Below are positions 10,315 to 19,740 of a stretch of 64,000 bases of DNA, in pieces (position 1 is the stretch's first letter; each line of letters starts with the position of its first letter). Below the pieces are notes generated by a model. The model was given only the letters and a program-made list of their open reading frames with translations, had not been told where the DNA came from and did no database searches. The translations under genes were made by a program, and so were the position numbers. The stretch comes from AP-15 sp963818695 (GTDB lineage: Bacteria; Pseudomonadota; Alphaproteobacteria; ATCC43930; CGMCC-115725). The stretch lies in the NCBI GenBank assembly GCA_963818695.1, contig CAWFTG010000005.1, forward strand, positions 248,001 through 312,000, in the 5' to 3' direction.

Positions 10315-11649
10315 ATGCAGCGCGACAGTTTTTCAAACATCCACCGAGACTACGGCCCGGCCGAAGTCGAGCGGCTGGCCGGCTCCTTTCGCATTCGCCA
10401 CACGTTGGCGGAAATGGGCGCCGCGCGGTTGCGGCATCTGTTGAACGCTGAGACTTTCGTGCCGACGCTCGGCGCCCTGACCGGCAATCAGGCCGTACAG
10501 CAAGTCAAGGCCGGTTTGAAGGCAATTTATTTATCCGGTTGGCAAGTCGCCGCCGATGCCAATACTGCCGGACAGATGTATCCGGATCAGTCGCTTTATC
10601 CGGTGGATTCCGTGCCCAATGTGGTCAGCCGGATCAACAATGCATTGCGCCGCGCCGACCAGATCGCCCACTCGGAGGGCGATGGCGACGACACGTATTG
10701 GATGGCGCCGATCATTGCCGATGCAGAGGCCGGGTTCGGCGGCGCGCTCAACGCCTACGAGCTCATGAAGGCGATGATCGAAGCAGGCGCAGCCGGCGTG
10801 CATTTCGAGGACCAGCTCGCATCGGAAAAGAAATGCGGCCATCTGGGCGGCAAGGTGCTGGTGCCGATCAGCCAGCACATCCGGACTCTCAACGCCGCCC
10901 GTCTCGCGGCCGATGTCGAAGGCGTGCCGACTGTGTTGCTGTGCCGCACAGATGCGCAATCGGCGCAATTGTTGACCAGCGACATCGACGAACGCGACCG
11001 CCCGTTCATCAGCGGCGAGCGCACCGCGGAGGGCTTTTTCCGGATTCGCCCGGGGCTCGGCGTCGAATACGCGATTGCGCGCAGCCTCGCTTACGCGCCT
11101 TACGCCGATCTCCTATGGTGGGAGACGAGTGAGCCCGACCTCGACGAGGCCGAATGCTTTGCGGATGCGATCCATCGCGAGTTCCCAACCAAAATGCTGG
11201 CCTACAACTGCTCGCCAAGCTTCAACTGGCGCAAAAAACTGGGCTCCAAGAGGCTCGCGAGCTTCCAGCACGACATCGCGCAAATGGGCTACCGGTTCCA
11301 GTTTGTCACTTTGGCCGGCTTTCATAGCCTCAATCTCGCGATGTTCCAACTGGCCCGCGACTACCGCGAGCACGGTATGGCGGCCTACTCCGAATTGCAG
11401 CAGGCCGAGTTCGCAGCCGAGGCGGAAGGTTATACTGCGACGCGGCATCAGCGCGAGGTCGGCGTCGGCTACTTCGACGCAGTCGCAACGGCGATTTCCG
11501 GTGGACATTCCTCGACGACCGCGCTGGCCGGCAGCACCGAAACAGCGCAATTCCACGAGGATCGGCCAGCAGACTCCATGCAGCACGGCCATGACGAGGG
11601 TTTGGTGCACAACCACGACTGGGCGGTGCACGATTGGGCTGCGCAATGA
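10315..11649 (+). CDS. aceA: isocitrate lyase
   Basis: Splits isocitrate to glyoxylate and succinate, the first step of the glyoxylate shunt. The 444 residues carry the catalytic signature KKCGHLGGK (near residue 178), SGWQVAADANTAGQMYPDQ near the N-terminus, the metal-site region DAEAGFGG and HFEDQ, and YNCSPSFNW. The ATG at 10315 follows GAGGGA; the open frame upstream is not coding. The C-terminus is rich in histidine (HGHDEGLVHNH), unusual for the family. It overlaps malate synthase by 4 bp, so the two are translationally coupled, and faces the ScfR-type regulator. Confidence 0.95.
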   Translation: MQRDSFSNIHRDYGPAEVERLAGSFRIRHTLAEMGAARLRHLLNAETFVPTLGALTGNQAVQQVKAGLKAIYLSGWQVAADANTAGQMYPDQSLYPVDSVPNVVSRINNALRRADQIAHSEGDGDDTYWMAPIIADAEAGFGGALNAYELMKAMIEAGAAGVHFEDQLASEKKCGHLGGKVLVPISQHIRTLNAARLAADVEGVPTVLLCRTDAQSAQLLTSDIDERDRPFISGERTAEGFFRIRPGLGVEYAIARSLAYAPYADLLWWETSEPDLDEAECFADAIHREFPTKMLAYNCSPSFNWRKKLGSKRLASFQHDIAQMGYRFQFVTLAGFHSLNLAMFQLARDYREHGMAAYSELQQAEFAAEAEGYTATRHQREVGVGYFDAVATAISGGHSSTTALAGSTETAQFHEDRPADSMQHGHDEGLVHNHDWAVHDWAAQ

Positions 11650-13226
11650 CCGCGGGCGTCGCCATTCGCGGGCCGATGAAGCCCGGTTACGAGAAGGTGC
11701 TCACACCGGAGGCGATCGGCTTTGCCGTCGAGCTCGAGCGTGAATTCGGTGCGGAGCGGCGGCGTCTTCTCGCCCGCCGCGCCGAAATCCAGCGCCGGTT
11801 CGATGCCGGATGGAAGCCCGATTTCCTGCCCGAGACCAAGGCGATCCGAGATGGCGAGTGGCGGGTGAGGTCCATTCCGCGGGACCTCGAGGACCGGCGC
11901 GTCGAGATCACCGGCCCGACCGACCGCAAGATGGTGATCAATGCGCTCAATTGCGGCGCCAATGTCTTCATGGCCGATTTCGAGGACGCCAACACACCGA
12001 CCTGGGACAACCTGATCGAGGGCCAGGCAAATCTCCGTGATGCAGTGCGCCGGACGATCGCCTTCGATGACCCGCACACGGGGCGGCATTATTCGCTGAA
12101 CGGCAAGACCGCGGTGCTGTTCGTGCGGCCGCGCGGCTGGCATCTCCCGGAAAAGCACGTCCTCGTCGACGGCGAGCCAATGTCCGGGGCACTATTCGAC
12201 TTCGCGCTGTTCTTCTTTCACAATGCCAAAGAGTTGGCGGCGCGCGGCACCGGCCCGTATTTCTACCTGCCCAAGCTCGAGAGCCACCTCGAAGCGCGCC
12301 TCTGGAACAGCGTTTTCCTACACGCGCAGGCACGGCTCGGCTTGCCGAAGGGCACGATCCGCGCCACCGTGCTGATCGAAACGATCCTCGCCGCGTTTGA
12401 GATGGACGAGATCCTCTGGGAATTGCGCGACCATTCGGCCGGGCTCAATTGCGGCCGCTGGGACTACATCTTCAGCTTCATCAAAAAATTTGCCGAGGAC
12501 CCGGACTGTGTGATGCCCGATCGCGCTCAGGTCACGATGACGGCGCACTTTCTGCGCAGCTATTCGCTGTTGCTGATCAAAACCTGCCATCGCCGCGGGA
12601 TCCACGCGATGGGCGGGATGGCCGCGCAGATCCCGATCCGCGACGATCTGGCCGCCAACGAAGCGGCGATGGCGAAGGTTCGGGCCGACAAAGAGCGCGA
12701 GGCCGGCGATGGCCACGACGGCACCTGGGTTGCACATCCCGGGCTCGTCGCGATCGCGAAAGAAGTCTTCGACCGCTCGATGCCACAGCCCAACCAGATC
12801 GCCCGCGGGCGAGAGGATGTAGAGGTGACCGCGTCCGATCTTCTAGCGTTGCCCGAAGGCACGATTACCGAGTCCGGGCTGAGGCAAAACCTCAATGTCG
12901 GGATTGGCTATATCGAAGCCTGGCTGCGCGGCATCGGCTGCGTGCCGCTGTACAATTTGATGGAGGACGCCGCCACCGCAGAGATCAGCCGCGCCCAGAT
13001 CTGGCAGTGGATCCGCCACCGCGCCAAACTCGAGGATGGCCGCACCGTCGACATGGCGCTCTGCTGCGCGGTCCTCGACGAGGAGCTCGCAAAGCTCCTC
13101 GCCTCCAACACAATCGGCGGTTATGAGGAAGCGGCCGAGCTGTTCAGCGAGCTGACCGAGGCGCCGGCCTTCCCTGAATTCTTGACGCTGGCAGCCTACG
13201 ACATGATCACGGCGGGAGTAGAGTAG
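11646..13226 (+). CDS. aceB: malate synthase A
   Basis: Condenses glyoxylate with acetyl-CoA to malate, completing the shunt begun by aceA. The 526 residues show the MSA-type features: FMADFEDANTPTW near residue 115, LFVRPRGWHLPEKH, the loop with MGGMAAQIP, and a C-terminal domain with catalytic aspartate in YNLMEDAATAEISRAQIW. The start is the ATG inside ATGA at 11646, overlapping the aceA stop; an in-frame ATG at 11634 also exists. Together with aceA it allows growth on acetate, fatty acids or other C2 sources. Confidence 0.95.
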   Translation: MTAGVAIRGPMKPGYEKVLTPEAIGFAVELEREFGAERRRLLARRAEIQRRFDAGWKPDFLPETKAIRDGEWRVRSIPRDLEDRRVEITGPTDRKMVINALNCGANVFMADFEDANTPTWDNLIEGQANLRDAVRRTIAFDDPHTGRHYSLNGKTAVLFVRPRGWHLPEKHVLVDGEPMSGALFDFALFFFHNAKELAARGTGPYFYLPKLESHLEARLWNSVFLHAQARLGLPKGTIRATVLIETILAAFEMDEILWELRDHSAGLNCGRWDYIFSFIKKFAEDPDCVMPDRAQVTMTAHFLRSYSLLLIKTCHRRGIHAMGGMAAQIPIRDDLAANEAAMAKVRADKEREAGDGHDGTWVAHPGLVAIAKEVFDRSMPQPNQIARGREDVEVTASDLLALPEGTITESGLRQNLNVGIGYIEAWLRGIGCVPLYNLMEDAATAEISRAQIWQWIRHRAKLEDGRTVDMALCCAVLDEELAKLLASNTIGGYEEAAELFSELTEAPAFPEFLTLAAYDMITAGVE

Positions 13227-13626
13227 AGGCAGGGCAAGGATGCGCCGAATTGAGTGGCGTGCGCGCTCGCGACGCGCCCCCGGGTGCGCCGGGTCGCCCC
13301 TCGGCATGAAATCATGCACAGGAAAAATTCCTTCCCCGCTTTCCCGGCGAAAGCCGGGACCCATGCCTCCGCCACCTCGAAATTTCTGACGACAATCGCA
13401 AAATCCCTTGCCAGCGAGGATGGGCTCGTGCCGCGAAAAAATAGGCCGCGGCTTTTGCCCGGGAAGCGTAAGCCACCCAAAACGTCCGACTAACTTCGCC
13501 GTGCATTCAAAATCGGTACGGCAGTCATATGAGCAACTGTCATTGACCGGGCAGCATCGGTCAGCGATGCTTGGCTGGCGCCGGGGCACGGAATTTGGCC
13601 TGGTGCCAGATCCATAGGGAACCGAA
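13227..13626. repeat. intergenic region with palindromic repeat (hairpin 13342-13359)
   Basis: Four hundred bases without a gene. A perfect hairpin, TCCCGGC-GAAA-GCCGGGA, lies at 13342-13359 and is followed by CCCATG, the usual look of short palindromic repeats scattered in alphaproteobacterial genomes. It may also act as the aceA-aceB terminator, although no T-run follows. No other feature recognised. Confidence 0.55.
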
Positions 13627-14838
13627 ATGGCGCGATTGACCGATTTACCTCCGGCGGTGGCAAAGCGCTACGCCGAGCTCGAATGCCCGAGTTTCAGCAC
13701 GACACCGTGGGTGAACGGTCCGCCGTTGGCCAAGCGGCGCGTCGCGATCGTGTCCTCCGCCGGGCTCGTCGTCAGAGGCGAAAAGCCGTTTCGCGGGCGC
13801 GACCCCGATTACCGGGTGATCCCGTCCGAGACTCGGCCCGATCAGCTGATGTTCAGCCACATTTCAATCAACCTCGACCGCAGTGGCTTCCAGGAGGACT
13901 GGAACGTCGTCTTCCCGCTCGACCGCTTGCGCGAGCTCGCCGCAGACGGGGTTATCGGATCGGTCGCCGCGACCCACTATTCCTTTATGGGCGCGACCGA
14001 CCCAGTGCAGATGGAACGCTACGCGCGGGACGTCGCCGCTCGGCTGAAGTCCGACACGGTCGACGCGGTTTTGCTCTCCCCCGTTTGACCGCTCTGCACG
14101 CGCGCCGTGAGCGCACTGGGGCATTATCTCGAGGAAGAGGGCATTCCCACTGTGGCGATCAGCCTCATTCGGGCGCAGACCGAAAATACCAAACCGCCGC
14201 GTGCCCTGTGGGTTCCCTTCGAACTGGGCCGCCCGTTCGGTCCGCCGAGCAACGCGGCGTTCCAGAAGCGCGTCATACTCGCAGCATTGCGCCTGCTCGA
14301 ACGCGACCGCGGGCCCGTGATCATCGAGGATTTTCCCGAAAACGATCCGCGGGAACGGCCCGACCCTGCCTGGCGACCGCCGTTTGGCAAACCCAACCTC
14401 GAAGACGGCTCGGCAACTCGGCTCGCTGCTGCGCTGGAGGACGAGAGCGCGCGGGTCGAAGCCACCTATCGACGCGCTGCCAAAGAGCGGGAGCGAACGA
14501 TCGTCGGGCTCAGCGGGCTGTCGATCGGCGAGGCAGGCCGTTACATGGCCAGCTGGTTGCGGGGGCAAACCGCGGAAAGCCCGAGCGCAGAAATGTCGGC
14601 GCCGCTCACACTGCGTTTCGCGGTCGACGATCTCAAGGCGGCCTATATCGAGGTCGCTCTCTCAGGCTCCGCCAAACCGTCGAGCAAGCAGCTGGGCGAC
14701 TGGTTGTGGAACGACACGGCGGCCGGCCGGACGATCTTTGCCTTGCGAAGCATGTATCTGACGAGCGACGACGACCGCCTCAAGGCAATAGCGGGCCTCT
14801 TCCTCGTGCCCGGTGTGCGGGTGCCGCCGAGCGGCTGA
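13627..14838 (+). CDS. GrdB-like selenoprotein (glycine/sarcosine/betaine reductase selenoprotein B family)
   Basis: Read as one 403-residue protein through an in-frame TGA at 14086-14088, decoded as selenocysteine 154. The residues around it, DAVLLSPV-U-PLCTRAV, align with the active site of GrdB (ST-U-GTCTRCG). U, Cys+3, Thr and Arg all match, and the following LEEEGIPTVAI matches ERAGIPVVHI. Both halves are in the same frame with no indel, unlike the frameshifted genes nearby. GrdB uses the selenol to attack amine-type substrates. Proteobacterial relatives have no proven substrate. The HAD gene lies 16 bp downstream. Splitting into two proteins (13627-14088 and 14107-14838) is the naive alternative. 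Confidence 0.85.
14086..14122 (+). promoter_or_regulatory. UGA selenocysteine codon with candidate bacterial SECIS hairpin
   Basis: UGA at 14086-14088. Downstream, GCC-GUG (14104-14109) can pair with CAC (14114-14116) and GGC (14120-14122), leaving loop AGCG and a UGG bulge. An alternative GCGC hairpin with loop GCCGUGA spans 14100-14114. Both loops start about 16-22 nt after UGA and carry a G in their first two bases, as bacterial SECIS loops do. The stems are short, so the fold is only plausible. Confidence 0.45.
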
Positions 14839-14854
14839 CCGACAAGGCAATGCC

Positions 14855-15586
14855 ATGACGGTTCGGGCCTTGGTTTTCGACGCCTATGGCACGCTCTACG
14901 ACGTTCAATCCGTACTGGCGAAGGCCGAGACGTTGTGCCCGGGTAACGGCGAGGTGATCACGCAGATCTGGCGGCTGAAGCAATTGGAATACACTTGGCT
15001 GCGCAGCTTGATGCAGGAATATGCGGACTTCTGGGAGGTGACGGGTGCCGCGCTCGATTTTGCATTGCAGGCGGCCGGGGTCGAGCCCAATGACGCGATC
15101 CGCGATCCGCTGATGGAGAAATATCTCCACCTCGACCCCTATCCCGAGGCCCAAGAGGCGCTCGCTGCGCTCACGGGACACAAGCTTGCCATCCTGTCGA
15201 ACGGCACCCCGAGAATGCTCCAAGAACTCGTTCGGAATTCTGGGCTCGATCAATGGATCGAGGCCGCGATCAGCGTCGACAGCGCCCGTGCATATAAACC
15301 TCACCGATCCTGTTATGCCCTCGTCGAACCGGCGCTCGGCGTGCCGAAGAAGGAAGTGCTGTTCGTCTCGTCAAACAGCTTCGACGTCGTCGGCGCCAAG
15401 GCCTTCGGTTTCGAAGTCGCCTGGATCCGCCGCGGTAGCGGGGGCGCTTCGGCCACGATGTTCGGGATGCTGCGCGGACGCGCCGAAGAGCTCGGCCATG
15501 CCCCCGACCATATTGTCTCGGCATTGACCGATTTGCCCGAGCTCCTCGGAGCGTTTAACGGAACCGGCCGGCAGAAAAAGGCCTGA
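14855..15586 (+). CDS. HAD-superfamily hydrolase, 2-haloacid dehalogenase type II-like
   Basis: Cytosolic hydrolase of 243 residues. HAD motif I is FDAYGTLYD (nucleophile Asp near residue 9), motif II is ILSNGTPRML, motif III includes the lysine in AYKPH, and motif IV is LFVSSNSFDVVGAK. The Asn/Ser-rich motifs are those of L-2-haloacid dehalogenases, which replace a halogen on C2 of short carboxylic acids, though many members act on other substrates. It follows the selenoprotein by 16 bp, likely in one operon, and overlaps the convergent dehydrogenase gene by 32 bp. Confidence 0.85.
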   Translation: MTVRALVFDAYGTLYDVQSVLAKAETLCPGNGEVITQIWRLKQLEYTWLRSLMQEYADFWEVTGAALDFALQAAGVEPNDAIRDPLMEKYLHLDPYPEAQEALAALTGHKLAILSNGTPRMLQELVRNSGLDQWIEAAISVDSARAYKPHRSCYALVEPALGVPKKEVLFVSSNSFDVVGAKAFGFEVAWIRRGSGGASATMFGMLRGRAEELGHAPDHIVSALTDLPELLGAFNGTGRQKKA

Positions 15587-16839
15587 TATCGATCGAGGGC
15601 GGCCGGCCGGCGACGAGGTCGGCGACGATCTTGCCGGTCATCGGCGCCGAAGTCATGCCGACATGCCCGTGGCCAAAGGCGTAGATCACATCTGGCGTCG
15701 CGCCAGACGGGCCGATGACCGGCAGCAAGTTGGGCAGGCTCGGCCGGTGGCCCATCCACACCGAGATCTGTTCCTGCGGGTGCGACGCGGCGAGGCCGGG
15801 CAGCATTTTGCGACCTTGCTCGAGCAGAATCTGGGCGCGCCGCCAATCGGGCGGCGCCTCCAGACCGGCGAGTTCGACGGTGCCGGCAAAACGCAGCCCG
15901 GTATCCATTGGCGTCGCGACGAATTTGCCGTCGGCATCGGCGGTCGGTATGCGCGGCATTGTCTCGGGATCGCGGATCATCAGGTGATAGCCGCGCTCGG
16001 TCTCGAGCGGCGCCTTGTCGCCCAGCGCCGCGGCGAGCGGTTTCGAATAGGCCCCGGCACAAATGACCGCGGCGTCGGCAGCGAGGTCTCCGGTGTCGGT
16101 CTCGATCGCGGCGAGCCGGCCGCCTTCGAGCCGAAAGCCGCGCGCCCGTCCCCGCACTAGCTCGCCGCCCGAGCGAAGGAAGTGCTCGACGAGACGCTCG
16201 ACCAATGTCAGCGGGTTCGTGGTATGCCCGTTTTCGCGGACCAGCAGGCCGCGCACATAGTCGCGCGACAGAGCGGGCTCCAGCTGGCGCAATTCGTCGG
16301 CGTCGAACTCGTCGATCTCCACTCCGTTCTCCCGCCGCAGATCCCAGGCGAAGCGCTCCTTCGCCAGGCTTTCGGCCGAGCGGTAGACATAGAGATGGCC
16401 GAGCCGATGAACGAGGTCGTCGGCGCCCGCCGCGCTGATCAGCGGCCGCAATGCATCGAGGGTCGGCCCGACGAGCGGGCGCAAGGCGCGCGCCGCCGCC
16501 CGCGCCTTTTCCGGCGTGCCGGCACGGATGAACCGCAGCAACCAGGGCGCGAGCGCCGGCAGATAGCTCCAGCGCAGCGCCAAAGGGGCCAGCGGGTCAA
16601 AGAGCCAACCCGGAACATTCCACACGACACCGGGCATCGCCACCGGGGTGACGGACGAGCCGTTGAAGCATCCGGCGTTGCCGAAGGAGGCGCCATAGCC
16701 GGGCTCGTCTTTGTCGATCAGAAAGACGGCTGTGGCCGTCGCGCTGCAACCAACTCGCCGCGCACACCCCGACGATGCCGGCTCCGATCACGCCGACCCG
16801 CTTTGCCCCGATCCCTCCTGCCCCGGTTGGCGGCATCAT
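15555..16839 (-). CDS. D-amino-acid dehydrogenase (DadA-like FAD oxidoreductase), frameshifted near 16738
   Basis: FAD enzyme of about 427 residues that oxidises D-amino acids to keto acids. The FAD-binding motif VGVIGAGIVGVCAASWL starts near residue 13, and the C-terminal GHRPSLPNLLPVIGP and YAFGHGHVGMTSAP are typical of DadA. One extra base in GG at 16738-16739 breaks the frame after LQRDGHS; without it the chain continues VFLIDKDEPGYG. The ATG at 16839 follows GGAGGAGAGGG. It converges on the HAD gene. DadA relatives acting on hydroxyproline or other amino acids cannot be excluded. Confidence 0.8.
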
Positions 16840-17394
16840 CCCTCTCCTCCGCAAATCGACTGCGATCTTAGGGGCCACCGCCAACTGTGGAAGGGAATTT
16901 CCTCACGGTTGAGGCCCTTCAGATTAGCGGCTGTTCGAGGGACGAGCAGAGGTGCCTGAGCGATCGAACGGGCGGTCCCGGAAAGCGGTGCGCCAGGCCG
17001 GCCGCCGAGGCGGCTCACATAAGAAAGATTAGTCGATCAGAGCGTTCCAGATGTGGAAAACGACCGGCAGTTTGCTGCGACACAGCCACCGGTCAACCTC
17101 TCGACAACAAAAATTCTTACTTACGCCGAAGAACAATTTAACAAACTCGAATGAGTTGACCCCGCGATGTAGCTCACTAGCCGTTCGCGGCGCTTCCCAC
17201 CGTCCTCTCATCGCGACCGACCCCAGCCGCGATACCGCGAGGAAGGCACAGCCCGCCGCGCATTCCACTGCCGAGTTGGCAATAAATGTGCTAGGAAATA
17301 ATGCTATAGTTCGACACGTTTGACTGAGCTGATCGCCGCCGGCTAGAGCGGGCGGCGGCTACCGTGGTTCAACCCTTAAGGGGAAATCGATCCG
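16840..17394. other. intergenic region upstream of the nucleotide-sugar genes
   Basis: About 550 bp between the divergent DadA-like and ugd genes. It includes AT-richer stretches (17095-17155 and 17280-17310) in which TATAGT at 17305-17310 could be a -10 element for ugd, but no good -35 lies at normal spacing. No convincing ORF. Confidence 0.3.
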
Positions 17395-18732
17395 ATGCGC
17401 ATCGCGGTGATCGGGACGGGCTACGTGGGCCTGGTTTCGGGGGCATGTTTTTCCGAGTTCGGCGTGTCGGTGACCTGTGTCGACACGGATTCGGCAAAGA
17501 TTGCGCGGCTGCGGCGCGGCGAGATGCCGATCTATGAGCCGGGGCTGGCCGCGTTGGTGGCGGCCAATACGGCGGCGGGGCGGCTGTCTTTTACCACCGA
17601 GCTTTTGTCGGCGATTGATGGTGCCGATGCGGTCTTCATCGCGGTCGGCACCCCGTCGCGGCGCGGCGACGGCCACGCTGATCTTAGCTATGTCTTTGCC
17701 GCGGCCGCGGAGATCGGCCGAGCCCTAGCCGAGACCCGAGACCTCGGTTACACGGTCGTCGTTACCAAGTCAACCGTGCCAGTCGGAACCGGGCGCGAGG
17801 TCGCCGCGACCCTGCGCCGGGTCTGCCCTAACGTGTGGGTCGATGTCGCCTCGAACCCAGAATTTCTGCGCGAGGGCTCGGCGATTCAAGATTTCATGCG
17901 CCCAGACCGGGTGGTGATCGGCGCCGACAACGACCGGGCCCGGGAGGTGATGCGCCAGCTTTACCGGCCGCTCTATCTGAGCGAGACGCCGATGTTGTTC
18001 ACCGACATCGAGACCGCCGAACTGGTCAAGTACGCGGCAAACGCCTTTCTCGCGACCAAGATCGCCTTCATCAACGAGATCGCCGATCTGTGCGAACGGG
18101 TTGGCGCTGATGTCCAGGATGTCGCCCGCGGCATCGGGCTCGACGGCCGCATTGGACGCAAGTTTCTGCATGCCGGGCCGGGTTTTGGCGGCTCGTGCTT
18201 TCCCAAGGACTGCCAAGCCTTGGTGCGCACCGCCCATGAGGCGGCCGCGGGTCTGGCGATCGTCGAGACGGTGGTGCAGGTCAACGAGGCGCGCAAGGCG
18301 CGCATGGCCGACAAGATCATCGCCGCCTGCGGCGGCGCGGTCGCCGGCAAGACGATCGCCGTCCTCGGCCTCACCTTCAAGCCCAATACCGACGATATGC
18401 GCGACAGCCCCAGCCTTGCCATCCTGCCGCGCCTCACCGCGGCGGGCGCGGCGATTCGCGCCTTCGACCCGGCCGGGATCGGCGAAGCGAGAAACCTGAT
18501 GCCCGACCTCGTCTATTGCGAGGACGCCTACGAAGCGGCCGAAGGCGCCGATGCGCTGGTGCTCTTGACCGAATGGAACGAATTCCGTGCCCTCGATCTC
18601 GCCCGCATCGAGCGGTTGCTCGCAGAGCCGCTCGTCATCGATTTGCGCAACATTTACCAGCCGGCCGAAATGGCGGCGGCGGGGCTGTCCTATGTCAGCA
18701 TCGGCCGTCCGCCGCAGCTCTGTAGAGCCTGA
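17395..18732 (+). CDS. ugd: UDP-glucose 6-dehydrogenase
   Basis: Oxidises UDP-glucose to UDP-glucuronate with two NAD+. The 445 residues begin with the dinucleotide motif GTGYVGLVSG, then KSTVPVGTG, and contain the catalytic cysteine in GFGGSCFPKD (near residue 265). The C-terminal UDP-binding domain is complete (GLTFKPNTDDMRDSP). First gene of a rightward cluster; its product is the substrate of the next enzyme, 24 bp downstream. Confidence 0.95.
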   Translation: MRIAVIGTGYVGLVSGACFSEFGVSVTCVDTDSAKIARLRRGEMPIYEPGLAALVAANTAAGRLSFTTELLSAIDGADAVFIAVGTPSRRGDGHADLSYVFAAAAEIGRALAETRDLGYTVVVTKSTVPVGTGREVAATLRRVCPNVWVDVASNPEFLREGSAIQDFMRPDRVVIGADNDRAREVMRQLYRPLYLSETPMLFTDIETAELVKYAANAFLATKIAFINEIADLCERVGADVQDVARGIGLDGRIGRKFLHAGPGFGGSCFPKDCQALVRTAHEAAAGLAIVETVVQVNEARKARMADKIIAACGGAVAGKTIAVLGLTFKPNTDDMRDSPSLAILPRLTAAGAAIRAFDPAGIGEARNLMPDLVYCEDAYEAAEGADALVLLTEWNEFRALDLARIERLLAEPLVIDLRNIYQPAEMAAAGLSYVSIGRPPQLCRA

Positions 18733-18756
18733 ACCTATCATAACCCCGGATTTCGC

Positions 18757-19719
18757 ATGAGCTCTGTTCGAAAGCGCGTTCTAGTGACCGGCGGCGCGGG
18801 TTTTCTTGGCTCGCATCTCTGCGAGCGACTGGTGGCCCGCGGCGACGATGTCCTGTGCGCCGATAATTACTTCACCGGCCGCAAGGACAATATCGCCGGC
18901 TTGTTGGGCGTCCCGCATTTCGAGGCGATGCGCCACGACATCACGCATCCGCTGTTTGTCGAGGTCGACGAGATCTACAATCTCGCCTGCCCGGCGTCGC
19001 CGATCCACTATCAGTTCGATCCGGTGCAGACCACCAAGACTAGCGTGATCGGCGCGATCAACATGCTCGGCCTCGCCAAGCGGCTGAAGGCCAAAATCTT
19101 CCAAGCCTCCACCTCGGAGGTCTATGGCGACCCGACCCTCCATCCGCAACCCGAGGCCTATCGCGGCAATGTCAATCCGATCGGTCCGCGTGCCTGCTAC
19201 GATGAGGGCAAGCGCTGCGCCGAGACCCTGTTTTTCGACTATTACCGCCAGCACAATCTGCGGATCCGCGTCGTCCGGATCTTCAACACCTATGGCCCGC
19301 GCATGCACCCCAATGACGGCCGCGTCGTCTCCAACTTTATCGTCCAGGCCCTGCAGGGTGCCCCGATCACCCTCTATGGCGACGGCAGCCAGACCCGCGC
19401 CTTCTGTTATGTTGACGATCTGGTCGACGGCTTCCTCGCGCTAATGGCCGCCTCGGACAACATCACCGGTCCGATTAACCTCGGCAACCCAGTCGAGACC
19501 TCGGTCGCCGAACTCGCCGGCATGATCATCGAGTTGACTGGCTCGCGCTCAAAGATCACCCGCCGGCCACTGCCAATCGACGATCCGGTCCAGCGTTGTC
19601 CCGATATCGCCGAAGCCGAACGGGTTCTTGGTTGGCATCCCAAGACAGCCCTGAAAGACGGCCTGACCCGTACCATCGACTACTTCGACCAGTTGCTCGG
19701 CTCGAATGTTGGACACTAG
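18757..19719 (+). CDS. UDP-glucuronate decarboxylase (UDP-xylose synthase)
   Basis: Extended SDR enzyme of 320 residues making UDP-xylose from UDP-glucuronate. The NAD motif is GGAGFLGSHLCERL, the catalytic pair is in YDEGKRCAE (YxxxK), and STSEVYGDP and PRMHPNDGRVVSNFI are hallmarks of the UXS/SUD group rather than of 4-epimerases. Directly after ugd, so the two genes form a UDP-glucose to UDP-xylose route for surface polysaccharide or glycan synthesis. Confidence 0.9.
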   Translation: MSSVRKRVLVTGGAGFLGSHLCERLVARGDDVLCADNYFTGRKDNIAGLLGVPHFEAMRHDITHPLFVEVDEIYNLACPASPIHYQFDPVQTTKTSVIGAINMLGLAKRLKAKIFQASTSEVYGDPTLHPQPEAYRGNVNPIGPRACYDEGKRCAETLFFDYYRQHNLRIRVVRIFNTYGPRMHPNDGRVVSNFIVQALQGAPITLYGDGSQTRAFCYVDDLVDGFLALMAASDNITGPINLGNPVETSVAELAGMIIELTGSRSKITRRPLPIDDPVQRCPDIAEAERVLGWHPKTALKDGLTRTIDYFDQLLGSNVGH

Positions 19720-19740
19720 GCGTCCCCGTAGGAGGCGCCT

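Noticed and set aside
13627..14088. Reading the GrdB-like gene as a nonsense-mutated pseudogene
   Set aside because: The stop is TGA, lies exactly at the known selenocysteine column, is followed by the conserved Cys+3, and both sides are intact in one frame.
17276..17310. Sigma-70 promoter TTGGCA...TATAGT before ugd
   Set aside because: The spacer is 23 bp, too long for a normal promoter; noted only in the intergenic entry.
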